Positions 12,401 through 22,996 of a stretch of 64,000 nucleotides of DNA are shown here, in pieces; the stretch's first letter is position 1; each line of letters starts with the position of its first letter. The position numbers were made by a program, and so were the translations under genes. The stretch comes from Ciona savignyi (lineage: Eukaryota > Chordata > Ascidiacea > Phlebobranchia > Cionidae). Under the pieces are notes generated by a model that saw nothing but the letters and a program-made list of their open reading frames with translations, was not told the DNA's origin and ran no database searches. The DNA lies in NCBI GenBank assembly GCA_000149265.1, contig CH002812.1:37226-101225 (forward strand), given 5' to 3'.

Positions 12401-14436
12401 TGCTGTGTCTGCTACATTATATATTTATATACTTTCTTTATGTCGTGTTTCAACGACTTTTGGTTTTGATATCTTTTCCTGTTCCTTTAGCGTGATTTGT
12501 TTGACTTGCTGTTTTTAAATACCAAAGCAAAAAGTGAATAAACAAAAACCAATTAGCCTCCATCGTCAGGTTATCGAGGATATTGCGGTGTATTGTATAT
12601 AATTACATCCAAAATAAAATTTAATAAACCAAAGATGAAAGTAATTGATTTTACAACATAACTTAATTTCGAAATGCTTAAAAATCGTTTGAAATAATCC
12701 CCGTCTTCCACAGACGAATTCCTCATCTTTCCCTTCTTTGCTTCCTATTCACCATTAGTCAACTACAAAAGCTGCAATACAGCAAGCCCCTGTGTAAGTG
12801 TCTCTGTGTGTAGCTCTATAGGGGTTCATGTAGGTTTTTATTAGTTTAGCTCAGTTTATTGAAAAAACAAAGAAAATCACCACACAGAAAAGGGAAAAAA
12901 TGGCAAACCGAACAGTTTTTTAAACACGTCAGTTAAAAGAAAATGTATATGTCCGTTCAATCGAAAAATTGCAGGTGCGAAATTGGTCACTAGCTAGTCG
13001 GTTGTGTCCTTGGGCAAGGCACATTACGGACATTGCCTGAACCCAGCAGATTAATGGGTTCTACCAAATTGACGGAACGTGTCTATCATATACAACACAC
13101 TGCAATAGCTCCGGTAACCCGACGATGGGCGCGAGGTGATCTGACGATTGCCCGTGTGTTAACCCCCTTGGTTTTCCCATTTACTGGGATAAAGATGAGT
13201 ATCCTACCTAACTAAATAAATATAGCGGACCAACAAACCTAATCGAAAACAAAACTGCTAAAAGAAAAATTAATTAAGATAATATAAACAAGGGCTGCAA
13301 CGGTATTTGTAAAAAGAAGGATTGTTTATCGCGGGTCACATATCACGATTATTTTTAATAATATGGATTGTTTATCGCGGATTTGCATTTTGTTTCTTAA
13401 TGACATTAAAACTACATTTATGTTTAAATAAGGCTTGTAATAAAAACCATTTACATGTTGATTGTTGGACTTTATAGTACGTAAAACATGAAAGTCTGGC
13501 ATGTTGCCATGCCCCTATTCACGGCATTGAACCTAATAATGTTCATCATGTTATCAAAATACCTTATTTGTTTACTAAGACTTTGTCTCATGTCTCTCCA
13601 TTGTATAACCTTTCTAGACCATGAGACAAAAGGTCATAACTAACAAGACATTATCACATGAAAAATCGTCAGATCACCTCACCCCTCCCCCACATCAGAT
13701 CCTCTGTGATATATCAGTGTGTTTTTTATAATTTCTTTAATCGGTCATTGAGTTCAGGCGATAATGATTTGGTCCCGCACTCAACTGTGTGGATGTACAA
13801 CCCTTTACTATGGCCCCCTTTCCTCCATAGGTGGGTTGGTGAGTAAGAAACCAACTGATGCGGTCGATGCTCCTCCATTTATCATCGGAATGATCACGTT
13901 GCTCCATCAATTCCACGTCGACGATACAAACAAATTTATAGAAATCTTAGGACAATATTTGAGATCGTTTGTGGCGGCCTCTGGTGGCAGGTGAGTTGTA
14001 CAAGGGTGCCACCCTTTTTATATATTTGATAAACCCAGATTTACTCATTTTACCCAATCAACCCCCCCTGATTGCCCACATACCCATTCTCCATTAACAC
14101 CCCCTTACCCCCAGTAACTCACGAACCACGGATCTTCCACAAGAAGCAATCAACGTTGCTGCATTCCTCGAGGATTTCGCATTCTACAGTGGTATCGAGC
14201 GCAAGGTTCGTATTAAACATCTCTTGAATGGTGTTTGGTTAAATACCAGCCATAAGAGTGTTGTATAGGATTGAGACATTCTTTTTGGTTCAGCAAACAT
14301 TGCCAGATTGCTAAGTGCCGACACAACTGACTAGCTAGCCGTACTAATTAAGTGTTTAACACAAACAAACTTTCAGGTAATGGAAGGACATGTACCAAGT
14401 TTCATTCTCAACGATTTCCGTGCTGGTGGTGTGTGA
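6478..14436 (+). CDS. WASHC5: WASH complex subunit 5 (strumpellin), C-terminal ~837 residues
   Basis: Strumpellin is a structural subunit of the WASH complex, which activates Arp2/3 on endosomes. Nineteen exons join in phase: 6478-6649, 6855-6979, 7804-7933, 7996-8144, 8225-8358, 8699-8885, 9166-9306, 9507-9689, 10094-10171, 10229-10330, 10517-10641, 10872-10955, 11197-11378, 11656-11839, 12199-12345, 12714-12793, 13831-13990, 14115-14205 and 14377-14436 (stop TGA). Family matches run almost without break, for example VLDNIPK-like [106 protein letters not shown], and the C-terminal [12 protein letters not shown]. The reading starts in phase 0 at about human residue 320 of 1,159. No upstream exon for the N-terminal third was found. 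It must lie before the window (with the membrane-protein gene nested in a long intron), or it is lost or misassembled. Confidence 0.95.
6663..6842 (+). repeat. Short tandem repeat, ~25-bp unit, about 7 copies
   Basis: Degenerate copies of AAGATTTACCACCATGTCTG fill most of WASHC5 intron 1 as seen here. Later copies drift to TTGACCACCATGTCTGG. Confidence 0.85.
7054..7546. mobile_element. Non-autonomous hAT-like element (MITE), 493 bp
   Basis: Inverted termini: the left end reads CAGCGGTTCTCAAACT and the right end is its reverse complement, AGTTTGAGAACCGCTG. It is flanked by a perfect 8-bp target duplication CTTTAACC (7046-7053 and 7547-7554). The terminus type and 8-bp duplication are typical of the hAT superfamily. 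No transposase frame is present. It sits in the intron between WASHC5 exons 6855-6979 and 7804-7933. Confidence 0.93.
7556..7795 (+). repeat. Degenerate simple repeat in WASHC5 intron
   Basis: Repeated phrases of the type CCATATAACCCCCTTATTAC with many variants. It is low-complexity intron DNA between the hAT-like element and the next exon. Confidence 0.6.
8945..9160 (+). repeat. Short tandem repeat, TTTGATTGACAGCTG-type
   Basis: Repeats of TTTGATTGACAGCTG alternating with TTTGATTGACTTCCAAA make a higher-order unit of about 45 bp. They fill the WASHC5 intron before exon 9166-9306. The repeated TGACAGCTG resembles a branch/acceptor context but is not shown to be used. Confidence 0.75.
9895..10050 (-). 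mobile_element. tRNA-derived SINE, family A, 3' half
   Basis: Reverse-oriented 3' half with the tail phrase AAGATAGGATATTG and the body phrases GGGCAATCATCAGATTACCTCGCGCCC and ACCGGAGCTATTGCAGTG. A possible degenerate head (AGCTGACTACTGG, GAACCTGTAACC) lies at 9750-9830. Confidence 0.7.
11415..11535 (-). mobile_element. tRNA-derived SINE fragment, family A
   Basis: Degenerate reverse-oriented tail portion (GAGAAAACGCAAGG, ATCAGATTACCTCG, CAGTGTGTTGT) in the WASHC5 intron after exon 11197-11378. Confidence 0.5.
12965..13210 (+). mobile_element. tRNA-derived SINE, family A, good copy
   Basis: Forward-oriented copy containing TTGCAGGTGCGAAATTGG (B-box region), CTAGCTAGTCGGTTGTGTCC, GGACATTGCCTGAACCCAGC, ACACACTGCAATAGCTCCGG and GATTGCCCGTGTGTTAAC. 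It ends with a GAGTATCCTACC-type tail. It is an intronic insertion in WASHC5. Confidence 0.85.
13655..13765 (-). mobile_element. tRNA-derived SINE fragment, family A
   Basis: Reverse-oriented body fragment (AATCGTCAGATCACCTC, CAGTGTGTTTTTTATAAT, GAGTTCAGGCGATAATG) close upstream of WASHC5 exon 13831-13990. Confidence 0.5.
14260..14345 (-). mobile_element. tRNA-derived SINE fragment, family A
   Basis: Short reverse fragment (GGTTCAGCAAACATTGCC, TAAGTGCCGACACAACTGAC, TAGCTAGC) in the last WASHC5 intron. Confidence 0.5.
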
Positions 14437-14538
14437 TCTGGTGGAGATGACTTAGCAAATTATATCCCTGTGTCATAATTACACACATGCCTCATAATCT
14501 TCTGTATTGAATCATGTTATTCTACCACGTGCAATATT

Positions 14539-14544
14539 AATAAA
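14539..14544 (+). terminator. Polyadenylation signal AATAAA, WASHC5
   Basis: AATAAA lies about 100 bases after the WASHC5 stop codon and before the convergent POLR3F 3' end. Use is inferred from position only. Confidence 0.6.
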
Positions 14545-14784
14545 CTTTGATTTCATAAGACAATTGTTTATAAAGTTTGCCCTGCTCTTGCTCCAATGTC
14601 ACTTTGATAAGTCCAGTAAAAATCAACCTAGCAATTTTAGGGAGGGCAGTTATTCAATGGTCGAGAATTGTTCTTTACTGTGTAATGTTGTTATTAAATG
14701 TTTCGTTTTAGTTTTACTTCGATGATAAAATAACATCTGAATCTCTTGTATCGCTGATCAAAGGAGAAATTGATTCTCGCAGCT

Positions 14785-14790
14785 TTTATT
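14785..14790 (-). terminator. Polyadenylation signal AATAAA, POLR3F
   Basis: TTTATT on the plus strand is AATAAA on the minus strand, about 55 bases after the POLR3F stop. WASHC5 and POLR3F stops are only 408 bases apart, so their 3' UTRs must be short or overlap. Confidence 0.6.
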
Positions 14791-14844
14791 TCAATCATCC
14801 CTTTCCATCATTCTCTCGGAGCAATCTTTGTCTTCCACTAGATG

Positions 14845-17800
14845 TCAGTACTTCAACCAGTCGTCAAGATAAACACAACTCTCTGGCGACACCTCTCCAC
14901 CAGGACGGCATTCGTTAAAAACCTAAGAACAAAGGCCAATAATGTTTTAATAAGGAATGATCACAGACAAGCTAGTATTAGGGGGTGCCCCTTCTCGTAA
15001 ATGGTGTTTGGATAATTACCTTGTGCACATAATCCACTTTAGAGCTATTACATTGTGTTGTATGTTGTATCATGGAGACATTTCGTATGGTTTAACTCAT
15101 TATTTCCCTGGGTCAGGCAATATCTGCTGCGTTTCCCAAATACACAACTGACTAGCTGGCGACCAGTTTCAACCTACAACCGTTTAACTAGCCGTATAAT
15201 GAACGAACTTTTTAGTGTTAAAATATACAATTTTCATTTAATTTTTTTATTGCTCGTTGAACATTATTACAGAGACCTTTTCTTGCCAAAGATACCAATT
15301 TTTTTAATTAGGTCAATATTACTAGTACAATCAGTTGACAGCATATTTATACTGGAACATCTCTCTTAGCCCCAGGACAAAATGAAATACCCTTTCTTTC
15401 TTACACTTCTTTACGCACAAAAAACATGCCCACACCCACCGGACAAAGGGAAAACACCCACCGGACAGAGGGAGCACGGGGTTCGTGCGAAATCAGTCGT
15501 TTCAATCCACGGCTTCACAGCTTTAAACAACTTCTTGCTGCCCCCTCTGGTGGTTGGAGCAACAGTTTGTTGAACCTTACCATCGTAGATCAGCGTGTTT
15601 AATATTGTTTCTATGTCCTCAGGTGATAATTCAACCTTGTAGGGGAAATGTAGAAATATGATAAACAGCCAATTTGCCTAAGGGGTTGGGAGTATTGATA
15701 AAGACATTAATTTTTTTAAACTTTCAGTTTGTTATATTTCAGTCCATATTCAATACAACTAAACTTCACACCCCTGACCCCAGCACAACCTCAACCTTAC
15801 AACCCCCCAGCCCCACATATATCCAAAATATATAAAAACTTTAGTCAATATGCCCGAGATGCTGCAGTTGTTTGTTTAAAGGGTTTGATTGGAACGCAAT
15901 TTTAAAACAATTGTTTATTGTCGGTATACCCTTGTAATCTTTACCACACCATGTCGCACACACACCACCACACCATGGCTTACCTTGCTAATTCCGAGCT
16001 TTGCAATGAACTCGAGAATTTCTTCAGACGATGCGAAGCAACTTGCGTTGGTGGCGGTTGGTGATAGGNNNNNNNNNNNNNNNNNNNNNNNNNNNNNNNN
16101 NNNNNNNNNNNNNNNNNNNNNNNNNNNNNNNNNNNNNNNNNNNNNNNNNNNNNNNNNNNNNNNNNNNNCAAATTTACCTTTTTAGATTAAGCTTATTTTT
16201 ATAAAACTCCTTGTGTTCCACCACATAACAACCCCCAACAAATAAAACATCCCCTCACTTCCAAATATGTAACACCCTAACACTCACAAACATGAAGCAC
16301 ACCCCCCACTTCCCCTTTCCCAAAAATTAAACAATCCCTCCCTTCCAAATACACAACACTTTCCAACATGAACCCATACCCCCCCAAAAAATACCACCGC
16401 ACCCCTTCCTCCCATAAACACCCCCCACTCACCGCAACAGACTTGACGGCTTTGATAATCTTCTTACTCTCCAGGTTCTTCAATATCTTATTGACCTCGG
16501 TGAGCATGAGGTTACATTTGTATCGTATCTCACGTGTCCAGATCCCCTTGTTCCCCGCGCTCTCAATGATCTGGTAGACAAGTTGCTCCTGGCTGTCCAC
16601 TCCACTGATGGGGCTAAGGGGGTAAGGGATGATGTGATAATGAGTGTTACAGGACAGCATAATATGTTGTACGGGGACAGGGTAAACCACATATTTAGCC
16701 GCTTTTTATTGAATAATCTCCAAAATGGTTAAATCACAGATTTTTTCAGACTCAGAGCTTAAATATTAAGAATAATACAACTGCATCTATGTTTATTGAA
16801 ATATTGGTATTTTTTTAATTAAAATTAACACTTTTAATTAAAAAACATATTCTATCATTTTTTTCCACCTTTGGTACAAAGTTTTATAAATCTAACTCAT
16901 TTTGTTTCACTATAATCACTTCATTTGGAAACAGTTAGAGTCAAAAAATTATCTGAATCTTTTTCGATTCGAATTAAATTGGTAATTTGATTCTTAAATA
17001 ACATTCCTGCAGGGGAGGGAAGTTATAGCAACCCACCACATGATCATTGACACAACTCAATGTCCACAAACAAAAAACTCACCCAGAAGATGCACTTTTG
17101 ATCCGATAAATCAATCCCGACGATCCTTTTAAAAGTTCGAGCTTTCCCTAGAAATAACATTATTAAAAAAGTGAAAAAAAGGGTTTCTATAAAAAAGGAA
17201 AAAAATAGTGTCAGTTTTTTTCCTAATTCCAAATCAGAAACGGTCAATCTGGTATATCATCCCACCCACCATCACTCATACAAATGACACACTTTAAATG
17301 GATCTCATATTCACATTGAGATTATCCAACAAACAAGATTCAAGAAGGCTATGCAACGGTATATATGTATGTGCTGGTGCAATATCACAAAATTTTAATA
17401 GGAATTCAGTGCAATATTTGCTTCAAGAATTCTAGTCTTCTTAAGTAATGTAAAGTATAAGTAATGTGGCTGAAGCTGTTAGATTTGTTAGTGGAGGTTT
17501 TTAATTGATAAACAAACAGTTTCCCTTAAAATGTGTTTATACTGGTTTGTCACAAACATCATGTGTTGGTATGATGTAATGAACATAAACAAACATTCAC
17601 AGCACACACACACACACACTGATATGCACAGCAAGTGTATACGGAGATATAAGTAAACCAATTTTTCCCTGTGGCTTGCTCAATGCTGGTTAATCCACAG
17701 AAGTAAACTGGCAATGCACACAAATACTGTACTAAAATATCCCAGTGTATACTTGTGAGTTGTGACCTACGTTTATCAAGTGCTTTTTGTGGGCTTTATT

Positions 17801-18430
17801 CGAATATGAATCAAGATAATTTTACAGTATGATACTGCACACAAATGCTATACTGAATGTTACAATACACTGTGAGACAATAGGAACAGTTTTGTAGAAA
17901 GTACTTCATAAGCGTAATATAGAGCACAGCTCACACACCAACCTTAGTAAGCAGACTATTAATGGCCAGAACTCTCTGCTGAACATCGACGCCCCCCAGT
18001 GATGATTCAATCGTTTTATCGCTCACCCCCTTCACATTATCCCCGCAAATCGCCAGAATTCTGATAATTATTGTGGAGAATTTATTGAAAGGACAAGAAA
18101 ATGCAATAACTATGGAAAATGGTAAAAAGTGTCCAACTGGACATTATAGGCTTACCTTAACATTACATTCCCATTCTTAATAATGATTATTCTACAAGAA
18201 GTTAATAATTAGGGCTGTGTATATTGCTAAATTCTATTTAAAATCGGTTAACTTTTTTTCTGACCATTTTTCGGTTGGTTTAAAATAATGATTTATTAAA
18301 ATCACAAAAAATCTACAACTCGTTATTAATAATTTGACATTACACAGTCTGGAAAAAAGTAAAAATAAAGAACTTACTGGGTTTCGATGTTCAGAGCTTC
18401 AGTGCTCTCCTGCTTGACTTCCAATGCCAT
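14845..18430 (-). CDS. POLR3F: RNA polymerase III subunit RPC6 (RPC39)
   Basis: RPC6 is a winged-helix Pol III subunit of the RPC3-RPC6-RPC7 initiation subcomplex, acting in the nucleus. Exons on the minus strand: 18430-18378 (ATG at 18430), 18060-17943, 17147-17083, 16604-16433, a part-exon from the gap edge 16068 to 15984, 15635-15462, and 14922-14845 (stop). Visible family matches are VDVQQRVLAINSLLTK, GKLELLKGSSGLIYRIK, QLVYQIIESAGNKGIWTREI, LTEVNKILKNLESKKIIKAV, SSEEILEFIAKLGISK, LSPEDIETILNTLIYDGKV, and the C-terminal cysteine cluster from TPCSLCP across the last intron to NECRPGGEVSPESCVYLDDW. These Cys are the conserved cluster of the family. All phases fit on both sides of the gap. 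Compared with the 316-residue human protein, about 60-70 residues are missing, matching what the Ns would hide. Confidence 0.96.
14975..15200 (-). mobile_element. tRNA-derived SINE, family A
   Basis: Reverse-oriented copy (AGAGCTATTACATTGTGTTGT, GGGTCAGGCAATATCTGC, AACTGACTAGCTGGCGACC, TTTCAACCTACAACCG). It lies in the POLR3F intron between exons 15635-15462 and 14922-14845. Confidence 0.65.
16069..16168. other. Assembly gap (100 N)
   Basis: Exactly 100 Ns, a conventional placeholder of unknown true length. It truncates a POLR3F exon and hides at least one more coding stretch. Confidence 0.99.
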
Positions 18431-19197
18431 CTCCTTCAATGTGGGTTAACCTAATCTATCTACTTCCCATGCTGCTGTAATTAGAGGTGCAAGTTAAAAC
18501 GACAGAACACTGGAACGACAACAAAGGATGTAGTTTTGGTAACTGGGTAGGGAGCTTATTACGAAGTTGTGACAAATATCAGTCGAGAATGCTGTACGCA
18601 ATACACTTTTGAGTTCATGTGAGCTGGATGAATTTTTTTTGGTGTTTTGTACCTCAGGTAGCGAAAAAGAAGGTATCATGTGCACATGGGGTGGTAACAA
18701 TATTAAATTGAAACAACAGATGATTGCAAGGGTTATGCATTCCCGAACACCATTGATTTTGCCTAAATATAGATTTTCACAGTTTTACAGAAACAAACAT
18801 ACACACACATATACTAAATTAAGTTCAAAATCCATAAACTTTGCCGAAAAAGACTTCTTGGATACCAAGAAAAAGGGAAATGTGAATATAGAAGCTCTAT
18901 GAACAGTCTTAATAAAATTTGGAAAAAAAAACTCATGTGAATTGCAGGGAATAATTTAATTTCTAAAAAGAATATTAATTATGACAAAAAAATTGCAGAA
19001 TATATTAACAAAATACATACCGGAATGTTTTACATTTATAGACATTTGTTTATATGTATGTTGGTAGCGTTTTTTCAAGCTATTTGTTCAAATTACAATC
19101 GTGAAATATATTACACTGCTGTAATAAAAACCATAAAGGAACATTACAAAATCAATAAATTTGATTAGTCTTGAATATTTTCTAGAACTTAGATAAT

Positions 19198-19203
19198 TTT
19201 ATT
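19198..19203 (-). terminator. Polyadenylation signal AATAAA, LETM1
   Basis: TTTATT on the plus strand, about 31 bases beyond the LETM1 stop codon on the minus strand. Use is inferred from position. Confidence 0.55.
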
Positions 19204-19233
19204 TCCTAAAATTCAACAAAACAAATAAATAAT

Positions 19234-21270
19234 CTATTGCTTTTTGTCGACAGTGGTTGAGACATTTGTTGTCTCTTTAACTTTGTCCAACAAACTGACG
19301 ATCTCCTCAAGTTGCTTCTGCGTCACTTCAACATTTTCATCGTTTAATGTCCGGATGATATTCCCAGCTTCCACTACATCAATCTTACCATCTTTATCTG
19401 TGTCCAGTGCGAGAAAGATGTTGTGCAGCTTCTCCCTTGGGATGACCTGCATGGCATGGACAGCTTGGATGAGCTCTGCAACATCCACACTTCTATCTTC
19501 CTCCCCACTTTGCTCCTCTCGTTCCAAATCGACAACGATCTCCTCCATTCTACCAATCAACTTCCCGATTCTCTTCTGGATGCGGGCACCAGCTTTTGTG
19601 TCTTTATCAACCAATCCGTCCTCTCTCTCCCGGACCTCGGAGCGGAGATCATCCACATCCACCTGGTACTCCGCAACATCTTCAACCAAATCTTTGAGTC
19701 CGGACTTTGCCTCATTCAACGTCTTATCCTTCGCTTGCTTCGAGATGACTTCCTCTAAAACATCGATCTCCTGAAGCGTGATACGGTTATCATCGCAAAC
19801 GACTCGCGATTTATCTACCAATGTCGGCCCTTCTGATAGGGTTTCCTTCAAAATATCAGGGTCAATCTGAATCTGATCGACATCGACTTCAGGTATTTTC
19901 TCATCGACTTCAACTTTTTTAGTTTTTTCCAACATAGATTTCTCAGCGGATGCAACTTCCTCATCAATAGTGGTCTTCTCGAGCTGTGCGGCTTTGAACC
20001 TTGTTGTGTTATCGACACGCTCGAGGTTAAGTTCAGCTGCTCGAACCTCCGCTTCACCGGCGGCTTTCTCCGGGAGCGTTGAAATAGCGGCTTTTACCCT
20101 CGACTCCACTGGAGCTGTCTCCGGAAGGTACAACACACGACTTAACAACAATAGGGAACTTGGAACATTGTGGTTAATATGCAAATCAATCCACTCTGAC
20201 AATTGCTGCTCCATTTTTGCACGGGAGTACCCGAGCGCACGCATCCCACGTGCCTGACACGCAGCCACTAACTCGGTGGTCGTCAAATTCTCGATTTTCT
20301 CCTCGCGAATCATTTTATCGTCGGAATGAAGTTGGTTCAGTTTCATCTGCAATAGAAATCTTAAAAGTTCATTGTTTCCAACAGCAGGGACTTGAATAAG
20401 TCGGCATAACGCAATCAATTGTTGCCGAGTCATGCTATCTAATGTGATCTGATCTTCAAATAATTTGGCGTGTTTTAAAATTTCTTCATTGGTAGGCTCC
20501 TCATCGGTGTTTCGGACTTTTTGGAAGAAATTCACAAAATCCTGAGCGGCCTGGTTTTTCTTGGAGGAGTTCTTGGCTCGAAGAGCGATGTCCTCCACTG
20601 TATCCTGGAGAAACTTGGACATTTCCAACTTCACTTTCAACTCCTTCTTCAACCTCATATCTTTGGTGGAGGAATCTTCGAATGTGGACGGTAACATCCT
20701 CGGAAAAAGCTTTACCACAATGGGGAGCGCTAATTCCGCAAACGGGATAATAATAAAGACGGAAAACGGCGCAAGTCGGAAGATATCTGCCACAGCTCGT
20801 CGGAATTGATTTCTCTCACGTCTGCTCATGACCCCCCCATTTAATAACTTCCACACACTCTTTGATGCAATTCTTACATCCATTCCCAGAAGACGAAATC
20901 CATGATAATAATGCTTAACTTCTGCCACAAATCGTTGCCATAGTGATTTCTTGACAACCGTTGATGTTTCGGTAGTGGCGGTACTAGATAATTTTCCTGC
21001 ATCTGTCTCACTTTGCAGCGCGGTTTTTTGTTTTTTCTTTTCTTTTAAAGAATTTTCAACTTTCGATTTATCCCGGTAAACACTACTGGTGTGTATAAGG
21101 CAACGTTCATGTAAAAACATTTTGGAAGTTAGTTCCAAGTGTCCCTTGTGTAAGAGAACTGAAATATTTCTGCGCTGTTTTACCTCCCATTGGTAACTCG
21201 ACTTTGTATAGGAGTAACGAACAAAACGTGAATAATTCCAATGTTTGCAGAAATTACGTGTGACCTGCAT
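19234..21270 (-). CDS. LETM1: LETM1-type mitochondrial inner-membrane protein (678 aa, intronless)
   Basis: The LETM1 family functions in mitochondrial cation/proton exchange (K+/H+ or Ca2+/H+) and volume control. The ATG at 21270 opens a single 678-codon exon; human LETM1 is 739 residues. The N-terminus is basic and Ser/Arg-rich, as expected for a mitochondrial presequence. Residues ~110-145 carry the family motif with WQRFVAEVKHYYHGFRLL. The single membrane segment is at ~167-190 (FSVFIIIPFAELALPIV). The ribosome-binding-like LETM domain follows at ~215-385, with QLIALCRLIQVPAVGNN, LLRFLLQMKLNQL, ELVAACQARGMRALGYS and VPSSLLLLSRVLYLP. Coiled-coil segments follow. A canonical EF-hand loop DTDKDGKIDVVE is at ~624-635. 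A 3' splice site (TTTTTTACAG, ending at 21296 on the minus strand) stands 25 bases before the ATG, so the mRNA has a spliced or trans-spliced 5' UTR. Confidence 0.97.
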   Translation of the reverse strand: MQVTRNFCKHWNYSRFVRYSYTKSSYQWEVKQRRNISVLLHKGHLELTSKMFLHERCLIHTSSVYRDKSKVENSLKEKKKQKTALQSETDAGKLSSTATTETSTVVKKSLWQRFVAEVKHYYHGFRLLGMDVRIASKSVWKLLNGGVMSRRERNQFRRAVADIFRLAPFSVFIIIPFAELALPIVVKLFPRMLPSTFEDSSTKDMRLKKELKVKLEMSKFLQDTVEDIALRAKNSSKKNQAAQDFVNFFQKVRNTDEEPTNEEILKHAKLFEDQITLDSMTRQQLIALCRLIQVPAVGNNELLRFLLQMKLNQLHSDDKMIREEKIENLTTTELVAACQARGMRALGYSRAKMEQQLSEWIDLHINHNVPSSLLLLSRVLYLPETAPVESRVKAAISTLPEKAAGEAEVRAAELNLERVDNTTRFKAAQLEKTTIDEEVASAEKSMLEKTKKVEVDEKIPEVDVDQIQIDPDILKETLSEGPTLVDKSRVVCDDNRITLQEIDVLEEVISKQAKDKTLNEAKSGLKDLVEDVAEYQVDVDDLRSEVREREDGLVDKDTKAGARIQKRIGKLIGRMEEIVVDLEREEQSGEEDRSVDVAELIQAVHAMQVIPREKLHNIFLALDTDKDGKIDVVEAGNIIRTLNDENVEVTQKQLEEIVSLLDKVKETTNVSTTVDKKQ

Positions 21271-21489
21271 TGTTTCCGCTTTGCAAGACCACTTTCTGTA
21301 AAAAATAAATTCATTTTAAACGAATTGAATACGCTTTTCATATTTGTGTATATTATTTTTTTATTTATAAGACCTATTTTTCGTTATTTTGTAAATTTTT
21401 TATAATACCACAATTATTTTGATTTATATTGAGGTATCACACAAACATTAACAGCTGCTAGCTAATTGAGACGATGCTGCTGTTTTATG

Positions 21490-21640
21490 ACAACCCATTA
21501 AACTGGAAAATTGCAGTCAGGTCAGGTCCGCCAAGTACCTTCCCAATAAAACAACCAACTTCCATACAACCAGTTTCGATCCCAAAACTTTCGACTGTAA
21601 GGCAATTCACTAACCTACTACGCTATTCGGTCTGATTGGG
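21490..21640 (-). mobile_element. tRNA-derived SINE, family A, head fragment
   Basis: Reverse-oriented tRNA-like head: CAGTTTCGATCCCAAAACTT (B-box region) and AAGGCAATTCACTAACCTAC (A-box region), with GCCAAGTACCTTCCC beyond. Confidence 0.5.
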
Positions 21641-22397
21641 ATAGCTAGGCTATTTATGGCTTATATACAAAGATGGCTAAATATATCACAATGTGGGCTA
21701 AGCATTAACTGTAGATAATAATTGCACAGAAACAGTATCCATGTTTTTTATATAACTTGTATACCTATCAAGTCAATTAAATAAAGGTTATAAAAGAGAC
21801 CAATAAGCCAGTATGGAAAGTACGGCAGCTGCACACTCGAGTTTTTTTTCCCTGCGTCTTTGCACACTTGGGTAGGTATATGGGTAATTTCACACACGCT
21901 CGCGAGCTAGCAGTATAAACATCGTATAGTTTTCAACAAACCTGTAAACCTACCTCTGGACCTCGGGTAATTTACTGTCCTTACGTTTTATGTTATGTAG
22001 ATAGATATGTTAGCTGACGGATACGATAGATTTAGGATAGAATAATATGTTTGTTTAATATTTTTACAAAATGGTAATAAAAAGGAGATTGTGTGCACAC
22101 TTAAAGTGTGCACTATTGGACGTTTGCACACTGCACACTTAAATATTTGATGCGTGCACACTCGAGATCTCGGCGAAAAGTGACGTACTTTCCAGACGGG
22201 CCAATAAGGTAAGGGTAATAGAGTTAGCTTTGGCAATTGAGATTAGGGTTTGGAGAACTATGTTTTTACTTTAAGTGAGGTTTCCTTTTTTCTATCTTTC
22301 AACTTTGACATTAACTAATTTAAGATGATAATAAAATTTGAATATCCAACAAGTAATAGTTAAGGTACCAACATTCTGATGTGTTTTGTTATTTTAC

Positions 22398-22434
22398 ACA
22401 TACACACTAACACACACACACACACACACACACA
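22398..22434. repeat. CA microsatellite
   Basis: About 15 CA repeats with few interruptions. Confidence 0.95.
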
Positions 22435-22869
22435 CGCAATAGGCAAATATATTTTCCGGATGTCTCTTTAATCTAATATGTAACTATACACTCCACTTGG
22501 TCGTCTGGGCTTATCAAAATAAAACTTGTACAGACTCCTATTAAGCTAATCGTTTCTCGGAAGACCAAAATGACGCTGGTCATAACGACTGTGAAATTGA
22601 TCGTGTAACCGCACACTTTTGTTCAAGGCTATATAATCCAACTGTTTTTTCTAATGTTTTGGTTGCATTTTTGCACACTTATTTCAAGAACTAAATAAAA
22701 CAGACAAGTATGGGGTAATTTGAAGTCATAGTATAAATAATGTCGTGCGGCTTTTTGTTCTATGGGTAAAAATATACGGACTGATTGAAACCCGTGTGCC
22801 CAACAACGGTGCGAGCCACTTCGACTAGTCACGTCGGTCGTCAGGCGTCGGTGACGCCTTTAGTGTAAT

Positions 22870-22996
22870 GTTGAAGCGAGGCGTCAGCAACCGAAGCGTC
22901 AGGCTGGCGAACCCGTCAGCAACCAAGCGTCAGGCTGGCGAACTCGTCAGCAACCAAGCGTCAGGCTGGCGAACCCGTCAGCAACCGAAGCGTCAG
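22870..22996 (+). repeat. Left subterminal 31-32-bp repeat array
   Basis: About three copies of the GCGTCAGGCTGGCGAACCCG unit, each followed by TCAGCAACC and AA or GAA. Confidence 0.9.

Larger units (their letters stand above)
21298..22815. other. LETM1 upstream region, no gene seen
   Basis: AT-rich DNA upstream of LETM1, containing a SINE remnant (about 21490-21640) and a CA microsatellite (about 22398-22434). No supported open frame with splice sites. The repeated word TGCACACT occurs several times between 21825 and 22675. Confidence 0.5.

Noticed and set aside
19244-19774. Plus-strand 176-codon open frame
   Set aside because: It is the antisense shadow of LETM1, rich in Ser because of the coding bias on the other strand.
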